From contig JAGIAZ010000008.1 in the NCBI GenBank assembly GCA_017744605.1, positions 38,750 to 102,749 of the forward strand: DNA of 64,000 nt, given 5' to 3'. The DNA is from Sphingobium sp. GTDB taxonomy: Bacteria > Pseudomonadota > Alphaproteobacteria > Sphingomonadales > Sphingomonadaceae. The translations under genes were made by a program, and so were the position numbers. Below the pieces are notes generated by a model. The model searched no databases. It was given only the letters and a program-made list of their open reading frames with translations, and was not told the origin of the DNA. Below, piece by piece: positions 53,023 to 61,413 of the stretch. Position 1 is the first letter of the stretch, and each line of letters starts with the position of its first letter.

Positions 53023-53596
53023 CGATTTCGACAGCGTGACGATCGGCGTGCGCACCGACGTCGCACGCTTCACCCGCGACGTGGCGGAGATGCGCGCCCA
53101 GCTCGAGGGACCGCTGGCCGGCGCCGGCGACCGGGCAGGCCGGGCGATCGAGGTCGGGCTGTTGCGCGCGGCGCGTACCGGCAAGCTCGGCTTCGAGGAT
53201 ATGGGCAAGGTCGCGCTGTCGATTCTCTCGCAGATCGCCGCGGCCGCCATGCGCGACGGGCTGCACAGCATCGGCGTTGGCGGGAAGAGTGGCGGCGGTG
53301 GGATCGCGGGCGGATTGCTGAATCTTGGCACGTCGTTGCTCGGCGGCCTGCTCGGCCTGCCCGGAAGGGCGACGGGCGGGCCTGTCGCGCCCGGCGCGGC
53401 CTATCTGGTCGGCGAGCGCGGACCGGAGATGTTCGTGCCGACGAGCAGTGGCCAGGTCGTGCCGGGCGGGCAAACCGCGCCGCGCGATGTGCGCGTGTCG
53501 ATCACCGTCAACGGCAGCGGGGCCGAGGCGCCTCGTGCGCTGGCCCGCAGCGCGCGACAGGTGGCGCGGGCGGTGAGGGGCGCGCTGGGGGAATAG
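53015..53596 (+). CDS. GTA tail tape measure protein (gp11-like, short)
   Basis: A 193-residue protein. The N-terminus is coiled-coil-like (RFTRDVAEMRAQLEGPLAGAGDRAGRAIEVGLLRAARTGKLGFEDMGKVALSIL), followed by a glycine-rich hydrophobic part (GGGIAGGLLNLGTSLLGGLLGLPG) and the tape measure C-terminal motif GERGPEMFVPTSSGQVVPG. Tape length sets tail length, so the tail must be very short, as in RcGTA. Confidence 0.88.
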   Translation: MDDDFDSVTIGVRTDVARFTRDVAEMRAQLEGPLAGAGDRAGRAIEVGLLRAARTGKLGFEDMGKVALSILSQIAAAAMRDGLHSIGVGGKSGGGGIAGGLLNLGTSLLGGLLGLPGRATGGPVAPGAAYLVGERGPEMFVPTSSGQVVPGGQTAPRDVRVSITVNGSGAEAPRALARSARQVARAVRGALGE

Positions 53597-53657
53597 GGCA
53601 CAGGCAACACCGCTCCCTCTCCAACTTCGCCTGATCGCTTCGCGACAAGGCTCCATA

Positions 53658-53684
53658 TCCTCTCCCCCGAAGGGGCGGGGAGAA
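53658..53684. repeat. GC-rich hairpin after the tape measure gene
   Basis: CCTCTCCCCC faces GGGGCGGGGAG around GAA (about 53659-53682), in the 109-base gap between the tape measure stop and the distal tail start. It is related to the hairpin at 49688-49710. Confidence 0.5.
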
Positions 53685-53705
53685 ATGCATCGAAGGGACA
53701 AATCA

Positions 53706-56024
53706 ATGCCCCATTGGCTTGCGACGTCGCGTGGCGATCAGGAGAGCGCCGTCATCAAGCGCTTTTCGCCGCCTTACTGGACCGTGGACTTTCCGCGACC
53801 GATGATGGCGAGCGTGGTGACGCAAGGCGCTGACGGGTTGCGCGTCGACGCCGTCTTTCACACATCGGGCGACCTGGCGGGGCTGATCTGGGAGGCGCAG
53901 GACCGCTGGGACCATGCGCTGCTGGCTTATGAGGCCGACCGGGATTTCTCGGGCTGCGTGCTCAAGTTCCGCTGGCGGTCGGAGGGCATCAAACCGCTCG
54001 ATGCGGTCAATGGTCCGACTCTGACCATCGAGGGGCGGGACGCGAATGGAGCGCCGCGCGCCTGGTATGTGCGGCTGTCCAACTATGCCGCGGGCGAGCC
54101 GGACGACGCCATCGTCACGCTCGATTTCGATGCGCTGGACGGCGGCTTCCTGTTGCCCGGCGAAGCGGATCCGGTCTGGCCGCATGATATCGACCGCATG
54201 TTCATCTCGATCGTTGGGGAGAATTTCGATGCGGGCGACATGGTGTTTCCAGCTGCCGTCGAAGCCTGGGTCGAACTGACGGACATGGTCTGCACGGGGG
54301 CGCGCGCGATGATCGGGATCGGGGATGCAATGGTGCCGGAGCATGGGTTCGGCATCGCGACCGGCTATGACGATCTTTACAACCAGACGCCGGAGCGCGT
54401 GCTGCGGCAGGTGCTGGCGCTCGGCTATCGCGGCGCGCTCAATCACTATGTCGGCATGAGCCACTATCCCCGGCTGGCGCCGGCGGGCGGCGGCTATGTG
54501 GCGAGCGGCGGGATCACTGCGCCCTGCGCGCGATGGCACCGGGACTTCGCCGGGCGCTGCAAGGCTCTGGGCTTCGAGCTTATCCTGTCGCTCTCCTACG
54601 AATTGTTCGATGCCTATTGCCCGGCGGGCTGGAAACAGTGTGCCTTCGACGGCGCGCCAGCTCTGACCGGCTGGTCGCCGCCCTCGAGTTTGCTCTCGCC
54701 GGCCAATGACGATGCGATGGGCTGGCTGCAGAGCATCGCGCGGGCTTTCGTCGCGATTGCGCGGGACGCCGGTCTCGACGTGCGCTTCCAGATTGGCGAG
54801 CCGTGGTGGTGGGTCATGCCGGACGGGCGGCCCTGCCTCTATGACGATGCGGCCGTGGCGGCCCTCGGCGGGGCGCCGCCGGAGATTGCGAGCGTGCGCG
54901 GCCCTCTCGACGCCGGGCAGATCGCGTTGCTCGAGGCGGCCGGCGAACTGCTCGCGGCGTCGACGGCGGACCTGACCGACGCGGTGCGGGACGAGGCGCC
55001 GGATGCGGAACTTCTCCTGCTCGTCTACCTGCCGACCGTTTTCGATCCCGCGGCGCCGCAGCTCGCGCGCGCCAATGTGCCGTCCGGCTGGGCCTCGCCC
55101 GCCTTCGACGTGCTCCAGGTCGAGGATTATGAATGGGTGACGAGCGAGCGGACCGCGCATGCGGCGGCGGCGCGTGCGGCCATCGCGGCCCGGCTCGGCT
55201 ACCCCAGGAACGCGCAGCATTATCTCGCCGGTTTCGTGGCGGCCGAGCTCGATGATGCGGAGGCGGGAGCGGCCTGGCGGCGGATCGTGGACGCCGCGGA
55301 GACCCTCCGCCCCGACTATGCCCGGACATTCATCTGGGCGCTGCCGCAGGTGGCGCGCGACGGGCTCACCATGTTTCGAATTTCGGGAGGTGCAGAGGTG
55401 CAGGTCTTTGACGACATATCCTTTCCGCTCGACATCGGGCGGCGCGCGCAGGTCGCGCCGGCCTTCTCGACCCGCGTGATCGAGAGCGTCTCCGGCTATG
55501 AACAGCGCAGCACCGAATGGGCCGATGCGCGCATGAGCTTCGACGCCGGACCGGGCGTGCGGTCGGAAACCGACATCGCGACGCTCATCGCCTTCTTCAG
55601 GGCACGGCGCGGCGCCGCCAGGGGCTTCCGGTTCAAGGATCCGTTCGACAACGTCTCCGGGCCTTTCGGGACCGAGCCCATGCCGACCGATCAGCTGCTT
55701 GCGGTGGGTGACGGCGTGCGCAGCCAGTTCCGGCTCGTCAAACATTATGGCGACGACATGGCGTCTCAGGAGCGCTTCATCACGCGGCCGGTCGAAGGAA
55801 CGATCCGCGTGGCGCTGGGCGGCGTCGAACAACTCACTGGCTGGGGCTATGCCGGCGGTGGCGTGATCGCCTTCGGCGATGCGCCGGCGGACGGCGTGTC
55901 GGTCACCGCCGGCTTTGCGTTCGATGTGCCGGTTCGTTTTGCCGAAGACCGGCTGGAGATCGACCGGGAGACCTTCGCGGCAGGCCTTGTGCCTTCGGTC
56001 CCGCTGGTGGAAATCCGCGAATGA
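53706..56024 (+). CDS. GTA distal tail protein (gp12, DUF2460) with large N-terminal TIM-barrel-like extension
   Basis: A 772-residue fusion. Residues about 565-772 are DUF2460 (FDDISFPLDIGRRAQVAPAFSTRVIESVSGYEQR; FFRARRGAARGFRFKDPFD), the whole length of the usual gp12. Residues about 1-150 look like a beta-sandwich (FSPPYWTVDFPRPMMASV; DFSGCVLKFRWRSEG). About 190-560 has TIM-barrel strand-helix order with glycosidase-like acids at strand ends: E365 (FQIGEPWWW) and E473 (LQVEDYEWV). An in-frame GTG at 55398, seven bases after GGGAGG, could start a separate 208-residue gp12. AAGGGA precedes the ATG at 53706. Confidence 0.88.
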   Translation: MPHWLATSRGDQESAVIKRFSPPYWTVDFPRPMMASVVTQGADGLRVDAVFHTSGDLAGLIWEAQDRWDHALLAYEADRDFSGCVLKFRWRSEGIKPLDAVNGPTLTIEGRDANGAPRAWYVRLSNYAAGEPDDAIVTLDFDALDGGFLLPGEADPVWPHDIDRMFISIVGENFDAGDMVFPAAVEAWVELTDMVCTGARAMIGIGDAMVPEHGFGIATGYDDLYNQTPERVLRQVLALGYRGALNHYVGMSHYPRLAPAGGGYVASGGITAPCARWHRDFAGRCKALGFELILSLSYELFDAYCPAGWKQCAFDGAPALTGWSPPSSLLSPANDDAMGWLQSIARAFVAIARDAGLDVRFQIGEPWWWVMPDGRPCLYDDAAVAALGGAPPEIASVRGPLDAGQIALLEAAGELLAASTADLTDAVRDEAPDAELLLLVYLPTVFDPAAPQLARANVPSGWASPAFDVLQVEDYEWVTSERTAHAAAARAAIAARLGYPRNAQHYLAGFVAAELDDAEAGAAWRRIVDAAETLRPDYARTFIWALPQVARDGLTMFRISGGAEVQVFDDISFPLDIGRRAQVAPAFSTRVIESVSGYEQRSTEWADARMSFDAGPGVRSETDIATLIAFFRARRGAARGFRFKDPFDNVSGPFGTEPMPTDQLLAVGDGVRSQFRLVKHYGDDMASQERFITRPVEGTIRVALGGVEQLTGWGYAGGGVIAFGDAPADGVSVTAGFAFDVPVRFAEDRLEIDRETFAAGLVPSVPLVEIRE
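55385..55400 (+). promoter_or_regulatory. Internal ribosome site and GTG at the gp12 domain boundary
   Basis: GGGAGG (55385-55390), seven bases, then GTG (55398-55400), in frame with the fusion. Translation from here gives MQVFDDISFPLDIG, which corresponds to the normal start of stand-alone DUF2460 tail proteins. Both the sequence quality and the exact placement at the boundary support use. Confidence 0.6.
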
Positions 56025-56836
56025 GCGATGCGGCCATATTGGGCCAGTCCCTCTGCGCCTTTGCCTTTTGCTGGCGGCTGGAGCGGCGAGACGGCGTCAC
56101 CATCGGCCTGACCAGCCACGATCGGACCGTCATGGTCGACGGGCTGCGTTATGAGCCCGCGCCGGGGATCACGCCGAGCGCGATCCAGCACGGCGGCGAT
56201 CCGCGAACGGACATTGCCGAGGTGGCGGGCGCGCTGAGCGGCGCTGCGCTCAGCGAAGCCGATCTCGATGCGGGCCGTTGGGACGGAGCGAGCGCGGTAC
56301 TGCATCTTACCGAATGGACCGAGCCCGGGACGCTGTGGCTCGAACTGGCGCGCGGTACGCTGGGCAGCGTGGCACGAAGCAGCATCGGTTACTCGGCGGC
56401 GCTGAAGGGATTGGGTGTACAATTGGCGGAAGAGGCGGCACCCGCGACGAGCCCTACCTGCCGCGCGCGGTTCGGCGACCGCGATTGCACGGTCGACCTG
56501 CGCCCGTTGCAATCGACTGCCGTTCTGATCGAAGCGCATGCCGAGCGCGTGCGTTTCGATGGCCTCGGCGAAGGACTGTATCTGTTCGGATCGCTGCGCT
56601 GGCTCACCGGGCCCTGTGCAGGGATCGCGCAGATGATCGTCGGCCAGGACGGCGACGACCTGTTCCTGGCCGAGCCGCCGCCGCTTGCCGTCGAAGCCGG
56701 CATGCGGGCACTGCTGACGCAGGGTTGCGACAAAAGGTTGGCGACCTGTTCGGCGCGCTTCGGCAATGCCGCCAATTTCCGGGGCGAGCCCTTTCTGCCG
56801 GGCATGGACCTGCTCACGAGGTATCCGGGTCAATGA
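56021..56836 (+). CDS. GTA hub protein (gp13, DUF2163)
   Basis: A 271-residue baseplate hub. It has the DUF2163 N-terminal part (FAFCWRLERRDGVTIGLTSHDRTV) and the C-terminal BR0599-type domain with paired cysteines in CRARFGDRDC and CDKRLATCSARFGNAANFRGEPFLPG. The RcGTA hub binds an iron-sulfur cluster through such cysteines, and the same is inferred here. ATGA overlaps join it to both neighbours. Confidence 0.92.
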   Translation: MSDAAILGQSLCAFAFCWRLERRDGVTIGLTSHDRTVMVDGLRYEPAPGITPSAIQHGGDPRTDIAEVAGALSGAALSEADLDAGRWDGASAVLHLTEWTEPGTLWLELARGTLGSVARSSIGYSAALKGLGVQLAEEAAPATSPTCRARFGDRDCTVDLRPLQSTAVLIEAHAERVRFDGLGEGLYLFGSLRWLTGPCAGIAQMIVGQDGDDLFLAEPPPLAVEAGMRALLTQGCDKRLATCSARFGNAANFRGEPFLPGMDLLTRYPGQ

Positions 56837-57228
56837 GCATTGGCGAACGCATTGCCGCCGAGGCGCTGGCGCTGGTCGGCACGCCCTTCCGGCTGCGCGG
56901 GCGCGATCCCCGCACGGGCCTCGACTGCGTCGGGCTTGCGATGGTCGCATTCGGTCGGGCGGGTCTGCCCGTCATTGAGCCTCCGGCCTATCAGCTGCGG
57001 GGAACGAGCTACCGTCGCGCCGAAACCGTGCTCGGGCAGGCCGGGCTCGTCGACGGACAAGGCGACAGGCCGGGGGATCTTGTGATGGTCGAGAGCGGCC
57101 CGATGCAACTGCACCTCATGATCCGCGCGAATGCCGGCCACGTCCATGCCCATGCCGGGCTGGGCCGCATCGTGATGATGCCGGGCCCTTCCATCTGGCC
57201 CGTTCTGGGCGTGTGGCGAGCCGAATAG
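56833..57228 (+). CDS. GTA tail peptidase (gp14, NlpC/P60)
   Basis: A 131-residue cell-wall peptidase at the tail tip. The catalytic Cys is C32 (GLDCVGLAMVAF) and His H94 (MQLHLMIRAN), in a compact NlpC/P60 fold with IAAEALALVGTPFRLRGRDP at the start. It should open the peptidoglycan of the recipient during DNA delivery. Confidence 0.92.
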   Translation: MSIGERIAAEALALVGTPFRLRGRDPRTGLDCVGLAMVAFGRAGLPVIEPPAYQLRGTSYRRAETVLGQAGLVDGQGDRPGDLVMVESGPMQLHLMIRANAGHVHAHAGLGRIVMMPGPSIWPVLGVWRAE

Positions 57229-57245
57229 AGACGCGGAGATAGGAC

Positions 57246-59441
57246 ATGGCGACACTGGTTTTCACCGCGCTCGGCACTGCGCTGGGCGGGCCGTTCGGCG
57301 GTGCGCTCGGCGCATTGGCCGGGCAGGCGGTCGATGCGCAGATCTTCAAGCCGAAAGGCAGGACTGGGCCGCGGCTCAGCGACCTCAGCGTGCAGACGTC
57401 GCGCTACGGCGCGCAGATCCCGCGCATTTTCGGGCGCATGCGGGTCGCCGGCACCGTAATCTGGTCGACGGAACTCAAGGAAAGCAGCACGACCCAGGGC
57501 GGCGGCAAAGGCCAGCCGAGCGTCACCTCCTATAGCTATTCGGCGAGCTTCGCCGTGGCGCTCTCGTCACGGCCGGTCGGCAGCATCGGGCGCATCTGGG
57601 CGGACGGGACGTTGCTGCGCGGCAGCGCGGGCGACATGAAAGCGCCTCTGGGCGCGCTGCGCCTGCATGACGGATCGGCGGGGCAGGCGGTCGATCCACT
57701 GATCGCGGCGGCCGTGGGCGTCGATCAGGCGCCGGCTTTTCGCGGCCTGGCCTATATCGTGCTCGAGGAGCTGCAACTTGCCGACTTCGGCAACAGGATT
57801 CCGTCGCTCACGGTCGAGATCATCGCCGACGAGGGGCCGGTGACGGTCTCGCGCGTCGCTTCTTTCCTGCTCGGCCGGCCGATCACATTCGCTGGCGACG
57901 AGGAGCCGTCGGTGCTCGGTTACGCGGCGGACGGCAGCGACATTGGCGATGCGCTGGCGCCGTTGCTGGACAGTCACGACCTTCGCTGGCGCGGTGACGG
58001 TGGGCCGATCGGCCTTGTGAGCGGCGTCGCGACCGGCCGGGTGCTGGCCCGCGATGGAGCGTTGCGCACGGTCGATGGGCGCAAGGAGGCGCCGGGCGAG
58101 CAGCATCGGGTGCCGCTCGACGAAGTCCCCATGCGCCTTGCGCTGCGCCATTTCGACCCCGACCGGGACTATCAGCTCGGTGTCCAGTCCAGCGAGCGGC
58201 CGGGATCGGGCCGACGAACCGAGGACGTTGGGCTGCCGGCCGTGATCGCGGCCGATACCGCACGCAGGCTTGCCGACCGGTCCCTCCGAGCGCGGCTTGC
58301 GCAGCGGCGGACATGGACGCGGGCCAGCGACTGGCGGACCCTGGACCTGAAACCCGGCGATATCGTCTCGGTGGAAGGCGAGACCGGCGCGTGGCGGGTC
58401 GAGCGGTTCGAATGGGAGAATATGGCGACGCGCCTCTCGCTGCGTGCCGTGGCGTCCGGCGTGGCGACACCATCGTCGGGTGATTCCGGTCAGCCCTTGC
58501 TGTCTGCCGATCTGGTGCAGGGACCGACCAGCCTTGCGCTGGTCGAGCTGGCCGCGCCGGACGACCGGCTGGTAGACACGCCTCTGGTCTTTGCGGCGGC
58601 GACCGGAGCGGATGCGGGGTGGCGCCGCGCGGCGCTGTTTCGTTACCGGGCCGAGACCGAAATTGCCGAGCCGGCGGGCGGGACAGCCGCACGGGCCGTG
58701 TTGGGCGCCGCCGAGACGGCGCTTGGCGAGGGCAGTGCATGGACGTTCGACATGCGCAACAGCGTGGAGGTCGTGCTGGATCATCCGGGCGACCCGCTGT
58801 CCGACGCGAGCGAGGATGAACTGATCCGCGGCGCCAATCTTTGCGCGCTGGGCAATGAATTGCTCCAGTTCGGTCAGGCAGAGCTGCTGGCGCCCGGACG
58901 ATATCGCTTGTCGCGGCTGGTGCGCGGCTGGCATGGCACGGAATGGGCGATGACCGGCCACGCGATCGGCGACCGGTTCGTGCTCATCCAGCTTGCGCGG
59001 CTGCGGCAGCTGGCGATGATGCCCGCCGACATCGGGCAGATATTGGAGATGCGCGCGAGCGGGTTGGGCGACGTCAGTCCCGCCGAAGCGGTTCTTCCGA
59101 TCGATGGGCGCGCCATCCTGCCGCCTTCGCCGGTGCACCCGATCCTGATCGAGAGCGGCGGGGATCTGCAGATCGGCTGGACACGGCGGAGCCGCCTTGG
59201 CTGGTCGTGGCGCGATCTGGCCGACGTTCCGTTGGCCGAGGAGCGCGAAACCTATCGCGTGTCGGTCATGACGGGCGGCGCGACATTGCGCGAAGCTGAG
59301 ATTCACGCGCCCGTCTGGACCTACGCGGCTGCCGACCGGTTTGATGACCTTGCGGCAGCGGCCGGTGAACCTCTCCGCATCGAAATCCGGCAGCTCGGCA
59401 CATTCGGGCCGAGCCGACCGCTCATTCTGCCCATCGCCTGA
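57246..59441 (+). CDS. GTA tail-tip protein (gp15, shortened)
   Basis: A 731-residue protein with glycine-rich N-terminus (ALGTALGGPFGGALGALAGQAVDAQIFKPK) and DLSVQTSRYGAQIPRIFGRMRVAGTVIW, the usual start of GTA gp15 and related tail proteins. The phage-tail central part follows (TRASDWRTLDLKPGDIVSVEGETGAWRVERF) and the C-terminal domains are beta-rich. RcGTA gp15 is about 1,300 residues because of an added TIM-barrel region, and none is visible here. It forms the fibre-like tip that contacts the recipient. Confidence 0.9.
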   Translation: MATLVFTALGTALGGPFGGALGALAGQAVDAQIFKPKGRTGPRLSDLSVQTSRYGAQIPRIFGRMRVAGTVIWSTELKESSTTQGGGKGQPSVTSYSYSASFAVALSSRPVGSIGRIWADGTLLRGSAGDMKAPLGALRLHDGSAGQAVDPLIAAAVGVDQAPAFRGLAYIVLEELQLADFGNRIPSLTVEIIADEGPVTVSRVASFLLGRPITFAGDEEPSVLGYAADGSDIGDALAPLLDSHDLRWRGDGGPIGLVSGVATGRVLARDGALRTVDGRKEAPGEQHRVPLDEVPMRLALRHFDPDRDYQLGVQSSERPGSGRRTEDVGLPAVIAADTARRLADRSLRARLAQRRTWTRASDWRTLDLKPGDIVSVEGETGAWRVERFEWENMATRLSLRAVASGVATPSSGDSGQPLLSADLVQGPTSLALVELAAPDDRLVDTPLVFAAATGADAGWRRAALFRYRAETEIAEPAGGTAARAVLGAAETALGEGSAWTFDMRNSVEVVLDHPGDPLSDASEDELIRGANLCALGNELLQFGQAELLAPGRYRLSRLVRGWHGTEWAMTGHAIGDRFVLIQLARLRQLAMMPADIGQILEMRASGLGDVSPAEAVLPIDGRAILPPSPVHPILIESGGDLQIGWTRRSRLGWSWRDLADVPLAEERETYRVSVMTGGATLREAEIHAPVWTYAAADRFDDLAAAAGEPLRIEIRQLGTFGPSRPLILPIA

Positions 59442-59467
59442 TCTCATCGCCTTACAGGGGAACACCC

Positions 59468-59971
59468 ATGACCATGATCCAAAGCGATCGTCTCGCACTG
59501 CCGCTTCTGGCCGCAGGCCAGGCCGAAAAAGAACTCGCGCATAACGAAGCGCTGCTGAGACTGGATATCGTCACGCAATCGGCGGTGGAAAGTGCGGATC
59601 TCAATACACCGCCGCCCACGCCTGCAAGCGGCCGATGCTGGATCGTCGCTGCGGGGGCGAGCGGCGGCTGGGCCGGGCGGGCCGGAGCGATTGCTGGATG
59701 GACCGACAATGGCTGGCGGTTCGTCCAGCCGGCGCCGGGCTGGCGTGTCTGGGTCGCGGACCGGAATCATGCGATGCGCTATGATGGCACCGGCTGGATC
59801 GATGAAGACGCTCGGAGCGGCGGCTATTTCGTGGCGGGCATACAGGTTCTTGCGGCGCAACAGGCGGCGATCGCCAATCCCGCCGGCGGTGCAACATCCG
59901 ACAGCGAAGCGCGTGTTGCGATTACATCTATTCTTGCTGCGCTGCGGGCACATGGCTTGATTGCAACATAA
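59468..59971 (+). CDS. DUF2793 protein, probable GTA tail fibre or spike
   Basis: A 167-residue protein of the DUF2793 family (SDRLALPLLAAGQAEKELAHNEALLRLDIVTQSAVES; RCWIVAAGASGGWAGRAGAIAGWTDNGWRFVQPAPGWRVWV). A DUF2793 protein encoded away from the main cluster serves as a tail fibre of RcGTA, and here it is the last gene of the cluster, 26 bases after gp15. AGGGG lies eight bases before the ATG. An adhesin role is inferred. Confidence 0.85.
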   Translation: MTMIQSDRLALPLLAAGQAEKELAHNEALLRLDIVTQSAVESADLNTPPPTPASGRCWIVAAGASGGWAGRAGAIAGWTDNGWRFVQPAPGWRVWVADRNHAMRYDGTGWIDEDARSGGYFVAGIQVLAAQQAAIANPAGGATSDSEARVAITSILAALRAHGLIAT

Positions 59972-60136
59972 TATTCACATTTCGCCCCGGAATGGCTGAA
60001 CGACTGGGAATCAGCAACATGCAGAACTTGGGAACTGCGTCTTTTGGGCAACGGCACTTATTGTGTCTCTTGCATGTGCGGCGCGGCGGGATTAGAGCGG
60101 GGCAGTTTCTGCGACCTACCGTGAAAGGGGAAGTAT

Positions 60137-61213
60137 ATGCGAAAGCTAGGCATTGCCATAGTGCTCGCTTCGACAGCACTGGCTGCACCGGCACTGGCCA
60201 AGGACAAAACGTGGTATGTGGGCGGCGACATCGGCGCGATGCTGGTGGAAAGCGCCAAGACCACGTTCTCCAATGGCGCAGTGGCGCAGACTTCGCACAA
60301 GACCGGCTACGACGCCGACGTCAATTTCGGCTATGATTTTGGCGGTTTCCGTCTCGAAGCCGAATATGCGCACAAGAAGGCAGTGAACAAGCCGAGCAGC
60401 TACACGAACTATCCGACGCCACTGGCGGGCGGCATGGTTCGCGTGGACAGCCTGATGCTGAACGGCCTGCTCGACTTCGGTCCCGAAGACGGCCTTCAGG
60501 GCTTCGTCGGCGGCGGTGTCGGCGTTGCGCGTTCGAAGATCTCGCTGCCCGACGTCCGCGATTCCGACAGCGGTTTCGCGTGGCAGGCCATTGCAGGCCT
60601 CCGTCTGCCGGTCACGGACAGGGTCGACGTTTCGGTGAAGTATCGCTTCTTCAACCATCCGAACATCGACCTGCTCAGCGTGAATGGCCGCAAGGCTGAA
60701 ACGTCGGTGAGGTCGCACAGCGCGCTGCTGGGCGTGTCGTACAACTTCGGCTCGGCGCCGCCGCCGCCCCCACCGCCGCCTCCGCCGCCCCCGCCTCCGC
60801 CGCCCCCGCCTCCTCCGCCGCCACCCCCGCCGCCTCCGCCGCCGCCTCCTCCGGTGGCACAGTGTGCGCCCGGGCCGTACATCGTGTTCTTCGAATGGGA
60901 TAAGGCCGACATCACACCCGATGCCGCCGCCATCCTCGACAACGCGGTTTCGGCTTATGCGAACTGCGGCAGCGCCAAGGTGATGGTCGCCGGTTACACG
61001 GACACCTCGGGTACGCCCAAATACAACCTGGGTCTGTCCGATCGCCGTGCCACCGCGGTCAAGGGCTACCTGACGTCGAAGGGCATCTCTGACGGTGCGA
61101 TCTCGACCAAGGGCTACGGTGAGACCAATCTGCGCGTTGAAACCGCAGACGGTGTCCGCGAGCTCCAGAACCGTCGCGTCGAAGTGACCTACGGTCCGGG
61201 CGCCGGCAACTAA
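60137..61213 (+). CDS. OmpA-family outer-membrane protein with 32-proline linker
   Basis: A 358-residue protein with a signal peptide at residues 1-21 (APALA-KD), an eight-strand barrel to about residue 205, a run of 32 prolines (60758-60853), and the OmpA peptidoglycan-binding domain (FFEWDKADITPDA; NLGLSDRRATAVKGYL; ETADGVRELQNRRVEV). It tethers outer membrane to cell wall. The proline codons are mixed (CCG, CCC, CCT, CCA). Translation must depend on EF-P. It follows the GTA cluster but has its own leader and terminator. Confidence 0.93.
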   Translation: MRKLGIAIVLASTALAAPALAKDKTWYVGGDIGAMLVESAKTTFSNGAVAQTSHKTGYDADVNFGYDFGGFRLEAEYAHKKAVNKPSSYTNYPTPLAGGMVRVDSLMLNGLLDFGPEDGLQGFVGGGVGVARSKISLPDVRDSDSGFAWQAIAGLRLPVTDRVDVSVKYRFFNHPNIDLLSVNGRKAETSVRSHSALLGVSYNFGSAPPPPPPPPPPPPPPPPPPPPPPPPPPPPPPPPVAQCAPGPYIVFFEWDKADITPDAAAILDNAVSAYANCGSAKVMVAGYTDTSGTPKYNLGLSDRRATAVKGYLTSKGISDGAISTKGYGETNLRVETADGVRELQNRRVEVTYGPGAGN

Positions 61214-61236
61214 GCCTCGCGTTCAGCGATATCGAG

Positions 61237-61266
61237 AAGGGGCCGGTTTTCCGGCCCCTTTTTTCG
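61237..61266 (+). terminator. Intrinsic terminator of the OmpA-family gene
   Basis: AAGGGGCCGG (61237-61246) pairs perfectly with CCGGCCCCTT (61251-61260) across TTTT and continues as TTTTC. A strong terminator 24 bases after the stop. Confidence 0.93.
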
Positions 61267-61413
61267 TGCGCCGTGCGCGCCGCAGGGCATCCCAATCTGT
61301 ATCAAAGTGTCTCGCAAGCTCGTTTCGCCCGGTTTCGCTTGAAAGAAACCCCGCAATTCCCGATATTAGGTCCTGAGCCGGCATCCCTCGCCGGCTGCAA
61401 GGAGATGATGAAA

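Noticed and set aside
53703..55832. 709-codon open frame opposite the gp12 fusion
   Set aside because: Low-complexity Arg/Gly/His-rich translation without motifs, opposite a strongly supported gene.
57567..59498. 643-codon open frame opposite gp15
   Set aside because: Same reason: composition typical of an antisense shadow.
49774..60000. Complete tailed prophage
   Set aside because: There is no integrase, repressor, replication or lysis gene and no attachment site. Gene order matches RcGTA, not a temperate phage.
60496..60942. Polyglycine protein on the minus strand opposite the OmpA-family gene
   Set aside because: The glycine run is the complement of the proline linker codons, with no ribosome site or conserved sequence.
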